Source of the DNA: UBA11400 sp964473555 | Lineage (GTDB): Bacteria; Bacteroidota; Rhodothermia; Balneolales; HLUCCA01 | Direction of reading: 5' to 3' | DNA length: 64,000 nucleotides | Assembly: GCA_964473555.1 (NCBI GenBank) | Contig: CAYYPL010000005.1 | Span: forward strand, 154,202-218,201 | Shown here: in pieces, positions 16,610-24,065 of the stretch | Layout of the letters: each line of letters begins with the position of its first letter | How positions within the stretch are numbered: position 1 is the first letter of the stretch | Translations under genes and position numbers: made by a program | Notes under the pieces: model-generated | What the model saw: the letters and a program-made list of their open reading frames with translations, nothing else | Database searches by the model: none | What the model was told of the DNA's origin: nothing

Positions 16610-17724
16610 GTACTCCTCCAAACAAGTATCAAGATGCAGCCATAGTTCTAGCCTGGCCCGATACCACTGCAAGAGGAGATCACACCTGGTGTACTGTGTT
16701 GAAACGATTGGGTATCCTTAAAAACCAGAATTTTAAAGTCGGACACGCCGCCATTATGTTGGTAAATGGACGGGATGGGGGTGTTCACTATTTCGATTTT
16801 GGAAGATATGTGACGCCCAGGGGTTATGGTAGGGCCCGTTCACAGGACACCGATCCATGCCTTGCCCTTTCAACCCGAGCCCAATTAGATTATAGAAACA
16901 ATCAGGTTCCGATATCCAATCTCGATGAGGTGCTGTTTGAACTTGAATCGATGAAGTCCTATACACACGGAAAAGGTGTCTTATATGCCTCGGTCTGTCT
17001 GGATTTAGATTTCAGCATGGCATTCGCCTGCGCGATGGATTTTGTTCATCGGGGATCTATGATCTACAGTGCATTTATGCCTGGAAACAGCAATTGTTCC
17101 AGATTTGTGGAGTCGGTACTTATCGCTGGATTGAATCCAAAGTCCAAACAACGAAAACGGCTGATCGTTCATGAAACCATTGTTTCAAGTCCGATATCGA
17201 ATGTGGTAAATGGGTCATGTAATCGACATGTATATATGGCAGAAGACGGCAAAATCACCTCTAAACCCATGACAAGAACGGACTCTCGTTCATATTTTGT
17301 GTCCCAGACGCTCGCAAATTTTCGACAGGATGCCGCACGTGAACTACCCGACGATATCAGTCCCGGATTCACTCATGAACCTTATCGCCCAGAAACGCTT
17401 CCCGAAACAGCTCAATGGCTGGGTGGAATCGGAGAGGGAGCCTGGTTTCAGATTGTAGTGGATTCTGACATGACAAAACTCGTAAAATTCGACGTAGACG
17501 GAAACGTTGAATTTGAGCGAATGGTTGTCCCTTCCGAACTTGAATTGAAAGAACCATACCGCATAGACTACGACACCCACGCGGCAAAATTAACTGTATT
17601 ACAGCATCATAAGCGCATTTCTATTCCGTTACAACATGGGACCCGACATCAATTAGTTATCGAAGATACCCCAAACAAAAAAAACACAGCAATCAAACAT
17701 GAATTACAACATACTCAAGTCTAA
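16606..17724 (+). CDS. DUF6695-like protein, permuted papain-fold candidate
   Basis: This 372-aa cytosolic protein has no signal peptide. I believe it matches the family called DUF6695, with moderate certainty. Two conserved-looking motifs stand out: FKVGHAAIML (His47) and PGNSNCSRFVES (Cys164). His before Cys in these contexts is the layout of circularly permuted NlpC/P60 (YiiX/LRAT-like) amidases or acyltransferases, so a thiol-based hydrolase or transferase activity is plausible. It overlaps the upstream PLP enzyme by 4 bp and panD by 26 bp, which implies strict co-expression. The C-terminal 150 residues are unassigned. Confidence 0.7.
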   Translation: MSTPPNKYQDAAIVLAWPDTTARGDHTWCTVLKRLGILKNQNFKVGHAAIMLVNGRDGGVHYFDFGRYVTPRGYGRARSQDTDPCLALSTRAQLDYRNNQVPISNLDEVLFELESMKSYTHGKGVLYASVCLDLDFSMAFACAMDFVHRGSMIYSAFMPGNSNCSRFVESVLIAGLNPKSKQRKRLIVHETIVSSPISNVVNGSCNRHVYMAEDGKITSKPMTRTDSRSYFVSQTLANFRQDAARELPDDISPGFTHEPYRPETLPETAQWLGGIGEGAWFQIVVDSDMTKLVKFDVDGNVEFERMVVPSELELKEPYRIDYDTHAAKLTVLQHHKRISIPLQHGTRHQLVIEDTPNKKNTAIKHELQHTQV

Positions 17725-18064
17725 AATCCATACCGTAAAAGTTACTGAAGCTAATCTGAAGTATAACGGATCTATTACCATTGATGCGGATATTCTGGAT
17801 GCAGCTCACATCAAAAAATATGAGCAAGTATGGATCAACAATGCCTCAAATGGATCAAGAATTATGACCTATGTACTTCCAGGTCGTCGGGGTAGTGGAG
17901 AAGTATGTATGAATGGTGGAGCTGCCCTCCATGCAAAAGTAGGTGACACGGTTCATATCCTTACGTTTGTGTCTGTCCCAGATCATGAACTTGAGGCATT
18001 TGTGCCGCTGGTGGTATTCACTGACGAAAACAACGCGGTGAAATCTGTTGAGGAGTATAGGTAG
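17699..18064 (+). CDS. panD: aspartate 1-decarboxylase
   Basis: This 121-aa pyruvoyl enzyme makes beta-alanine from aspartate for pantothenate and CoA. The self-cleavage site is Gly24-Ser25 in LKYNGSITIDAD, and the downstream RIMTYVLPGRRGSGEVCMNG stretch matches the family. The ATG at 17699 lies 26 bp inside the preceding gene, so translation is coupled. panB and panC are not nearby. The operon partners are a cysteine-synthase-like enzyme and a permuted papain-like protein. Confidence 0.95.
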   Translation: MNYNILKSKIHTVKVTEANLKYNGSITIDADILDAAHIKKYEQVWINNASNGSRIMTYVLPGRRGSGEVCMNGGAALHAKVGDTVHILTFVSVPDHELEAFVPLVVFTDENNAVKSVEEYR

Positions 18065-18094
18065 GCGCGTAGAACGCGCCGATCACTTTGTGAT

Positions 18095-18200
18095 CTGAAA
18101 ACAGAAAACAGAGAACAGAAAACAGAGAATAGATAAGGGATGAGGGAATAGAGAGAAAAAGAGTGGTCTCTTGTCGCTTTTCTCTCGTCCCTTATCTGTA
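18095..18200. repeat. mixed AAACAG and purine/pyrimidine hairpin repeat
   Basis: AAAACAGAAAACAGAG-type units (about 18098-18130) run into ATAAGGGA...GAGAGAAAA...AGAG, which pairs with CTCT...TTTTCTCTC...TCCCTTAT (to about 18195). This combines the two motifs seen separately at 11-116 and 717-872. It sits between the convergent panD and HNH genes and could terminate both. Confidence 0.7.
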
Positions 18201-18241
18201 CATGTAGTTGATGCTTTGCTGCAACTACATGTACAGATAAG
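18191..18241. repeat. 20-bp perfect inverted repeat copying the HNH gene end
   Basis: Arms at 18191-18210 and 18222-18241 are perfect reverse complements around an 11-nt loop. The right arm is the last codons and stop of the HNH gene (PYLYM-stop plus 3 bp); the left arm is an inverted duplicate outside the gene. It may act as a terminator or transcript-end stabiliser for the HNH mRNA. Confidence 0.85.
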
Positions 18242-18731
18242 GCTTCCAGGGTTCTTCGATCCGGCCATGGTAATCGCGTAAGAAAATGATGTGATTGGGT
18301 CGAAAGGGTTCTCGTTTCAATGGCATACCGGCTTCCAGAGGAGTTCGGTTCCCTTTTTTGTTATTGCACGAAGTACAGGCGGTTACCAGATTTTCCCAGG
18401 TATCCTTGCCATTTCGGCTCCTGGGCAGTACGTGGTCGATGGTTAAATCTCTTCCTGATCCGCAGTACTGACACTTGTTACCATCCCGTTTCATAATGTT
18501 TTTTCGGGTCAGTACGATGCTTTTGAACGGAATTCGGGCATACTTGCGCAATCTTATTACCGAAGGATATTCAAACTGGCTGGAAATGGTCTGGATTTTT
18601 CTATCAGGGCGATCGTGCAACATCTCAGCCTTTTCAAGAAAAAGCAATAATAAGGATCGCTTGACATTGCAGACGCTAAGTGGCTGATAATCCTGGTTCA
18701 AGATGAGTACGTTTCCATTCAGTTTGTCCAT
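18225..18731 (-). CDS. HNH endonuclease family protein
   Basis: This 168-aa protein has a zinc-finger-supported HNH domain: CQYC (87/90), LTIDHVLPRSRNGKDTWENLV with the catalytic DH at 99-100, and a second pair CTSC (119/122). This type is widespread as a stand-alone gene in Bacteroidota, and its biological substrate is unknown. The N-terminal 80 residues (LILNQDYQPLSV) are typical of the subgroup. The 3' end forms one arm of a perfect 20-bp inverted repeat. Confidence 0.92.
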   Translation of the reverse strand: MDKLNGNVLILNQDYQPLSVCNVKRSLLLLFLEKAEMLHDRPDRKIQTISSQFEYPSVIRLRKYARIPFKSIVLTRKNIMKRDGNKCQYCGSGRDLTIDHVLPRSRNGKDTWENLVTACTSCNNKKGNRTPLEAGMPLKREPFRPNHIIFLRDYHGRIEEPWKPYLYM

Positions 18732-18741
18732 AGCCAGACGA

Positions 18742-19584
18742 TTATGTTAATTCATTTGATTTTTTTATGTGAGTGATGGCAGCAGACTTCAGGTCTGCGG
18801 CACTCTGGATTCCTACAATGGTTTGTGACAATCGATCATTAAACAGATATCGGGTCGAATTTCGTTTCGATGCATCAATGCACTGGATCTGAACGTTACC
18901 GGATGCATGAAGTAAGTTACCCTCACCGAGATAGAATCCGGTGTGAGTGACAGACTTTCCGTTACTGCTGAAATACACGATATCGCTGTATTCGGCATCT
19001 GCCAGATTCTTTGATTTGATAGGAGCGAAATCATGTTGTTGTGAGGCGTCTCTGGGTAGTTGATAGGTATGCAATGCATATACCAACTGGACAAATCCTG
19101 AACAATCGATGCCACTGTCGGTACGCCCGCCCCAAAGATAAGGAACACCTAACAGATGCAAAGCTGTATCCATCAGGGCATGTTCTTTTAACGTTTTAGG
19201 TCTGCCAGTACAATTCCAAGGTCCATCCGGGAGTTCTACATAGAGTCCGGAATGGACTATGGGAGCTCCGGCAGGCACAATCAGATAGGTGTCGGATCCA
19301 CGGTGGATACGGAAGGTGTAGTAGGGTGACCGTTTACGTTCAGGGTGATGGATCCACTTGAAGTACTTGTTCTCGGGAAAAATATGGACCTGAGCCACAC
19401 TGACCCAACCTTCATAGTTATCGAAGTCGGTTCTTACCCGATACCACCGTTCAGTTGATTCTAAAACAATCATGGTTTCACCCAAAAGGATCTGATTTAC
19501 CATTTCGGAGGTGTCTGATGGATCCTTTCTCATTGGAACGATTCCGGACGAGGCATAAGCGTATATGTTCATCTCTTTAGTCAT
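18742..19584 (-). CDS. NlpC/P60 (C40) cell-wall peptidase with SH3 region
   Basis: This 280-aa protein has SH3-like segments in the first 125 residues (with WYRVRTDFDNYEGWV) and a C-terminal NlpC/P60 domain. The catalytic Cys161 lies in GGRTDSGIDCSGFVQL, with His214 (SVTHTGFY) and a second His in LLHASG. The layout resembles gamma-D-glutamyl-diamino-acid peptidases of the YkfC/dipeptidyl-peptidase VI type, which trim murein peptides. No signal peptide is evident, favouring a cytosolic recycling role. The start could also be the Met 12 bp further in. It is 10 bp upstream of the HNH gene. Confidence 0.9.
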   Translation of the reverse strand: MTKEMNIYAYASSGIVPMRKDPSDTSEMVNQILLGETMIVLESTERWYRVRTDFDNYEGWVSVAQVHIFPENKYFKWIHHPERKRSPYYTFRIHRGSDTYLIVPAGAPIVHSGLYVELPDGPWNCTGRPKTLKEHALMDTALHLLGVPYLWGGRTDSGIDCSGFVQLVYALHTYQLPRDASQQHDFAPIKSKNLADAEYSDIVYFSSNGKSVTHTGFYLGEGNLLHASGNVQIQCIDASKRNSTRYLFNDRLSQTIVGIQSAADLKSAAITHIKKSNELT

Positions 19585-19692
19585 GGGGATGAATATAACA
19601 GTAGCTGCCGAATATTGTATTAAGAAAACGCTAAATAAACGGGTTTGGTTGCGTCAATGAAGCATTCGTTTCATGATGTTGAGGCAGAAACA

Positions 19693-20814
19693 TTACGTAA
19701 AAAAAGAGAAAATCTCGTCCTTGATAACTGGATTTATAGCTACGGCCAAAGCAATGGATATCCCGAGGCCTATTCCGGCATAAGTCACATCTTTAGCGAT
19801 TAGCTTGAAGGTTTTTTTGAACGGTTTCCCGTGTCCATCGCGGTCAGTCAGACTCATTGCCAGTTCACGACCTGCAAGTAGACCTATGAATACCCAAGTG
19901 GTTGACATCGGAACTACGCTAACTACTTTGAAATAAAACAGGATGAAGGCATAGACAAAGTCGACAATAGTGGCCGAACGCACGTCGGTAATAAAAGATT
20001 TTTCGGTAACTACCTCCTGGATGCGATCACCTTTAAGGTAAAAAAGTAGTCCTAGTCCTAAGAATATGAATCCGGTGAAAAAGGTAAATTCGCCCACACT
20101 CAGCTGTCTGGGTAGATATACCGCGATATTTGCGGCATCCTGCATCAACCAGACAGACCATAGCGCTCCACTGGTTATCCACTGTAGTACCGTCCAACTG
20201 GGAGATGCCTCACCGGTGAATAAGCGCTTAATCAATCTTGAAACCAGAGTCCATACGAGAATGGCCACAAAAAATGCGACAAAATACCCTGATATAGATT
20301 TTACCAGCATATCCTGAATACCACCCAAATCGGTTGAAAAGCAGCTCAGAATGAGGAAGGTGGTTGAAACCGGCATTCTTAAGCGCGTGATGATCAACAG
20401 AAATATGGGTGCAGCTACCTGCAAAAAGGAGAATGAGGTCGGAGCCTGGTCGAATCCTTTGGAGGTAAGCCGTTGATAGGAAACATCCCCACTATACACA
20501 TACCAGCTCACAGAGACTGTTGCTATAAAAATACCCCCAATAAACAACCACAAAATCCACCAGCGTCTTTGCGAGTTTGAGGCCAGAAACGTGCCAATCG
20601 TTTGAATGGAGTCGTTGGCTATGGCCGAGTACCCGGCAAACATGAACCCCAGCCACATCGCCAGGGATGGGTTGTTGAATACAACACCCGTGATGAAAAA
20701 ACACAACCCAATGAATATCAGGAAAATGCGCTCCTGGCGGATGATGTCGACGAATCCGCTTCCAAATGAATCAAGAAGTGACTTTTGGTCGTTTCCCGCA
20801 GGTTTTATTGACAT
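19693..20814 (-). CDS. PiT-like phosphate permease homologue
   Basis: This 373-aa membrane protein has about 9-10 hydrophobic segments. Two inverted-repeat motifs recall PiT family transporters: ANDSIQTIGTF near residue 67 with RMPVSTTFLI in the first half, and VPMSTTWVFIGLLAGREL in the second half. PiT proteins carry phosphate (or sulfate) with H+ or Na+. This one is divergent from classical PitA, so the ion is uncertain. It has no phoU-like neighbour. It is read from its own upstream region, 109 bp from the peptidase gene start. Confidence 0.7.
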   Translation of the reverse strand: MSIKPAGNDQKSLLDSFGSGFVDIIRQERIFLIFIGLCFFITGVVFNNPSLAMWLGFMFAGYSAIANDSIQTIGTFLASNSQRRWWILWLFIGGIFIATVSVSWYVYSGDVSYQRLTSKGFDQAPTSFSFLQVAAPIFLLIITRLRMPVSTTFLILSCFSTDLGGIQDMLVKSISGYFVAFFVAILVWTLVSRLIKRLFTGEASPSWTVLQWITSGALWSVWLMQDAANIAVYLPRQLSVGEFTFFTGFIFLGLGLLFYLKGDRIQEVVTEKSFITDVRSATIVDFVYAFILFYFKVVSVVPMSTTWVFIGLLAGRELAMSLTDRDGHGKPFKKTFKLIAKDVTYAGIGLGISIALAVAINPVIKDEIFSFFT

Positions 20815-20830
20815 AACTGGTTGTATGTGA

Positions 20831-21185
20831 GTTGGTTAGATTAATGGTGCCAAGCCAAATTACGGAGGCGCTGTTAAGAAATTGTTAAGAGAAAAAAAAT
20901 AGTGAAATATCAGGGTTCAGACTAAGATTTTGAAGACTTTTGAGGTGTAGGTTAAGTTTTTAAGCTAATTATCTGTAAGCGCTTTTTTGCTAAAAAATCG
21001 CTAAAAATTAGTGGATAAATGAGCAAAATAGTCCATAACTTTATTTCGGTTCTATTTCGATAACAGATTATCTGAAGTTGAAAAATACCCGGCCAAGGCA
21101 TTAGGATGATTTCGAGGTGCCCAACCGTAGTCCAAAACCGCTTAGGTGCGGCTACAACCCATAGAATTTATACTCACATTTAAAT
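20831..21185. other. intergenic region upstream of gdh
   Basis: This 355-bp divergent spacer lies between the PiT-like gene and glutamate dehydrogenase. It contains a short direct repeat (TGCTAAAAA / CGCTAAAAA near 20989-21008) and AT-rich sequence. I see no ORF, no clear terminator and no confident promoter box. Confidence 0.6.
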
Positions 21186-22493
21186 ATGTCTACAAAAAAG
21201 GATCAATTAAGCTCCCCATATTACAAAGAACCCGGTCCTATTCTCGACAAAGAGAGTCCCTTTGAATCCATGATGGAGCGTTTCAAACACGCTACCGATT
21301 TATTGAAAATCGACGAAGGAATGTTCAAATATTTGGCCTCACCGGTAAAAACCGTTACCGTTTCTATCCCTATTATCATGGATGACGGTCGCATTGAAGT
21401 GTTCGAAGGTTACCGTGTTATCCACGATAACGTACTTGGTCCTGGTAAAGGTGGAATCCGATATGCCCCGGATGTAACGCTTGACGAGGTCAAAGCCCTG
21501 GCTGCATGGATGACCTGGAAGTGCGCTATCGTGAATGTTCCATTTGGTGGTGCCAAAGGTGGAGTGGTGTGCGATCCCCGAAATTTATCACAAGGCGAGC
21601 TTGAGCGAATCACCCGCCGATATACATCCAATATGATTGGTGTCTTTGGTCCAGATGAAGATATTCCAGCCCCGGATATGAACACGAACGAGCAGACCAT
21701 GGCCTGGATTATGGATACCTTCTCGATGCATGCTCGCAAGACGGTAACCGCGGTTGTAACAGGTAAACCACTGTTGCTGGGTGGATCCCGTGGCCGCAAA
21801 GAAGCTACAGGCCGTGGCGTTGTGACTACCGTGCTTTCGGCCATGAGCAAGCTCGGGATGATGGCCAATGCCAGCACTGTAGCCGTTCAGGGATTCGGAA
21901 ACGTAGGGTCGATTTCAGCGCTTCTTATGCACGAACAGGGTGCAAAAGTAATCGGAATCAGCGATGTTTCGGGTGCCTATTTCAACGCAGATGGAATCAA
22001 TATTCCCGAAGCCATTGAGTATACGAAAAACAATAAGGGTACGCTGGAAGGGTATACCGGTGGAAGTAAGATTTCCAATGCAGATTTGCTTGAACTCGAA
22101 GTGGATGTACTGATTCCCGCTGCAAAAGAAGATCAGATCAACAAATACAACGCACCGAATATCAAGGCTCGGATTATTGCAGAAGGCGCCAATGGACCTG
22201 TTACGGCATCAGCAGATTCAATCCTGGACGAAAAAGGCATCCTTGTTATTCCAGATATCCTGGCTAACGCCGGTGGGGTAACCGTTTCCTATTTTGAGTG
22301 GGTACAGGACCGTCAAGGATACTTCTGGACAGAAGAGCGTGTAAACCGTCGACTGACCCGAATGATGCGCGAGGCGTTCAATAACCTGTATGCGGTGAAG
22401 GAGCAATACAATATTACATTGCGTCAGGCTGCTTATGTGTATGCCATCGACAAGGTGGCGCGTACGCTCAAAATGCGCGGAATCTACGGATAA
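21186..22493 (+). CDS. gdhA: glutamate (Glu/Leu/Phe/Val) dehydrogenase
   Basis: This 435-aa enzyme interconverts glutamate and 2-oxoglutarate plus ammonia. The N-terminal catalytic domain shows GPGKGGIRYAPDV with the substrate lysine, MTWKCAIVNVPFGGAKGG with the catalytic Lys, and DIPAPDMNT. The Rossmann domain has AVQGFGNVGS near residues 236-245. The subgroup (NAD versus NADP) is not certain, though the layout resembles Bacillus RocG/GudB. The gene is monocistronic with a strong terminator at 22544-22578. Confidence 0.93.
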   Translation: MSTKKDQLSSPYYKEPGPILDKESPFESMMERFKHATDLLKIDEGMFKYLASPVKTVTVSIPIIMDDGRIEVFEGYRVIHDNVLGPGKGGIRYAPDVTLDEVKALAAWMTWKCAIVNVPFGGAKGGVVCDPRNLSQGELERITRRYTSNMIGVFGPDEDIPAPDMNTNEQTMAWIMDTFSMHARKTVTAVVTGKPLLLGGSRGRKEATGRGVVTTVLSAMSKLGMMANASTVAVQGFGNVGSISALLMHEQGAKVIGISDVSGAYFNADGINIPEAIEYTKNNKGTLEGYTGGSKISNADLLELEVDVLIPAAKEDQINKYNAPNIKARIIAEGANGPVTASADSILDEKGILVIPDILANAGGVTVSYFEWVQDRQGYFWTEERVNRRLTRMMREAFNNLYAVKEQYNITLRQAAYVYAIDKVARTLKMRGIYG

Positions 22494-22543
22494 TTGATTA
22501 TCCACGAGGTTAACCTCTTATACCTCATCCAGGAAAAATCTAA

Positions 22544-22578
22544 ATTCCGCTCCAATCAAACGGGGCGGAATTTTTTTT
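22544..22578 (+). terminator. rho-independent terminator after gdh
   Basis: ATTCCGCTCC pairs with GGGGCGGAAT over an 8-nt loop and runs into eight Ts. It is a textbook intrinsic terminator 50 bp after the gdh stop. Confidence 0.92.
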
Positions 22579-22635
22579 GGTACCTAGTCCAATAGTTCGC
22601 ATATTCCTGCATGTTTTGCTTAAAATGATCCTGCA

Positions 22636-23049
22636 ATGACCCAATTTTTTGATAAAGTTCTGAAAACCGACTTCGACGAGCTCGAGCATCTCGATGAAAT
22701 TGTTGAGTCTTTGTCTGCCGAAGCAGGGATGGATCGGGAACAAGCTGCCGGACTTTTGCTTTGTGTATCTGAGGCGGTTACAAACGGGATGTTACATGGC
22801 AACAAAATGGATGATGCAAAGACCGTACATCTTACCGCTTATGCCAAAAAGGGAGAAGTCGTTGTAACAGTTGAGGATCAGGGTTCCGGATTTGATCCGG
22901 GTATTGTGCCTGATCCACTCAACGAAGCTAATCTGTTAAAACCAAGCGGACGTGGTGTGTTTCTCATGAAAACCTATTGCGACCAGGTATTATATGATCG
23001 CAATGGTACGCGTGTCACCCTGATTATGAAAGTCCCGCAAACGTTCTGA
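22636..23049 (+). CDS. RsbW/SpoIIAB-like ATP-binding protein
   Basis: This 137-aa GHKL ATPase of the anti-sigma-factor kinase type has an N-box CVSEAVTNGMLHGN (near residues 47-60), a G1 box VEDQGSGFDP and a G2-like PSGRGVFLMKTYCD. Such proteins bind sigma factors or phosphorylate STAS anti-anti-sigma proteins. No STAS or sigma gene is adjacent. It is followed 11 bp later by a glycosyltransferase-like gene in the same direction. Confidence 0.88.
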   Translation: MTQFFDKVLKTDFDELEHLDEIVESLSAEAGMDREQAAGLLLCVSEAVTNGMLHGNKMDDAKTVHLTAYAKKGEVVVTVEDQGSGFDPGIVPDPLNEANLLKPSGRGVFLMKTYCDQVLYDRNGTRVTLIMKVPQTF

Positions 23050-23060
23050 TACATCAATTA

Positions 23061-23975
23061 ATGAAGGATTTATCCCAAATACGTATCGATCATGGATCGA
23101 TTGCGTCGATCAACGAGCGTATAACCTCTTGCGTTACTCCCTATGTGTTGCTTTGTGTTGGAGAAGTCAAACTACCAGACGATGCATTGTCGGAACTGTT
23201 AGACTTTCTGAAACGAGATGAACGCCTTGCACTGGTGCAACCTAAAGTACGGATTGCTGATACCGGTCTGATACATCCATTCGGTGGTCTTGGAGGACTT
23301 ACAGACAGACTCGGAGTTGGTTTCACTCGTGGAGCTGTTTTTGGGGAATCTGAAATGGATGCTGGTCAATTTGAAATGATCATTGATCATACAGACTGGA
23401 TCTACTCCCCGGTGATGGTTCTGCGACGCGATATTTTTGAACAGGTTTGTGGGCTGGACGATACCTATGCTGGACAGTTTGCATGGATGGACTTTGGAGC
23501 AAGACTTCGCCGAATGGGGTATGATCTGTGTTGTTACTCCAGTGTGTTCGTTGATTATCCAAAGGAACTACTCACTGACGATTCACCAGAATCTATCACA
23601 ACCCTGTATCAGAAAATAAGTTATGTGATCAGGCACAATCAGGGGCCATGGGTGCTTATCGTAATGATATGGCTAATGATTGAACTCCTATACATTCCTG
23701 CAAATCTGGTACAGTTACGATTTGTTCTTGTGAAATCCAGGTTGAATGCATTGCTCAGAACATTGAAATCCTTGCCCGACTTGATTCGCGATCGTTACAT
23801 CATCCAGGATGGCTTAGATACGATCGCGTATAAGGTTAACCCGATGGGAGAACGGGCAGTGTTCAGCATATTCTGGAACCACTATGCGCGTCTTGGAAAG
23901 ACTGCTTCGAATGCGCTTACCATTTTTCTGGTGATTGCCAGTGTGTTTTCCCTGACTATGCGCGACAGACGCTAA
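23061..23975 (+). CDS. GT2-like glycosyltransferase, N-terminally short
   Basis: This 304-aa protein has the middle of a family-2 glycosyltransferase (PYVLLCVGEVKLPDDALSEL, then a YAGQFAWMDFGARLRRMGYD acceptor-loop segment similar to rhamnosyltransferases). Two hydrophobic segments lie near residues 198-222 and 285-300. The usual first 60-70 residues that bind the UDP are missing or replaced by a short N-terminus. It may be a degenerate or non-nucleotide-binding relative. Substrate is unknown. Confidence 0.65.
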   Translation: MKDLSQIRIDHGSIASINERITSCVTPYVLLCVGEVKLPDDALSELLDFLKRDERLALVQPKVRIADTGLIHPFGGLGGLTDRLGVGFTRGAVFGESEMDAGQFEMIIDHTDWIYSPVMVLRRDIFEQVCGLDDTYAGQFAWMDFGARLRRMGYDLCCYSSVFVDYPKELLTDDSPESITTLYQKISYVIRHNQGPWVLIVMIWLMIELLYIPANLVQLRFVLVKSRLNALLRTLKSLPDLIRDRYIIQDGLDTIAYKVNPMGERAVFSIFWNHYARLGKTASNALTIFLVIASVFSLTMRDRR

Positions 23976-24065
23976 AAAGTCCAAATGCAGTACCGTTGCA
24001 TGGGTTGAGTTGTTACATTAGGAGAAGAATACGAGTTTTTCACCCGTTTTAGGTATCGCAACAAC

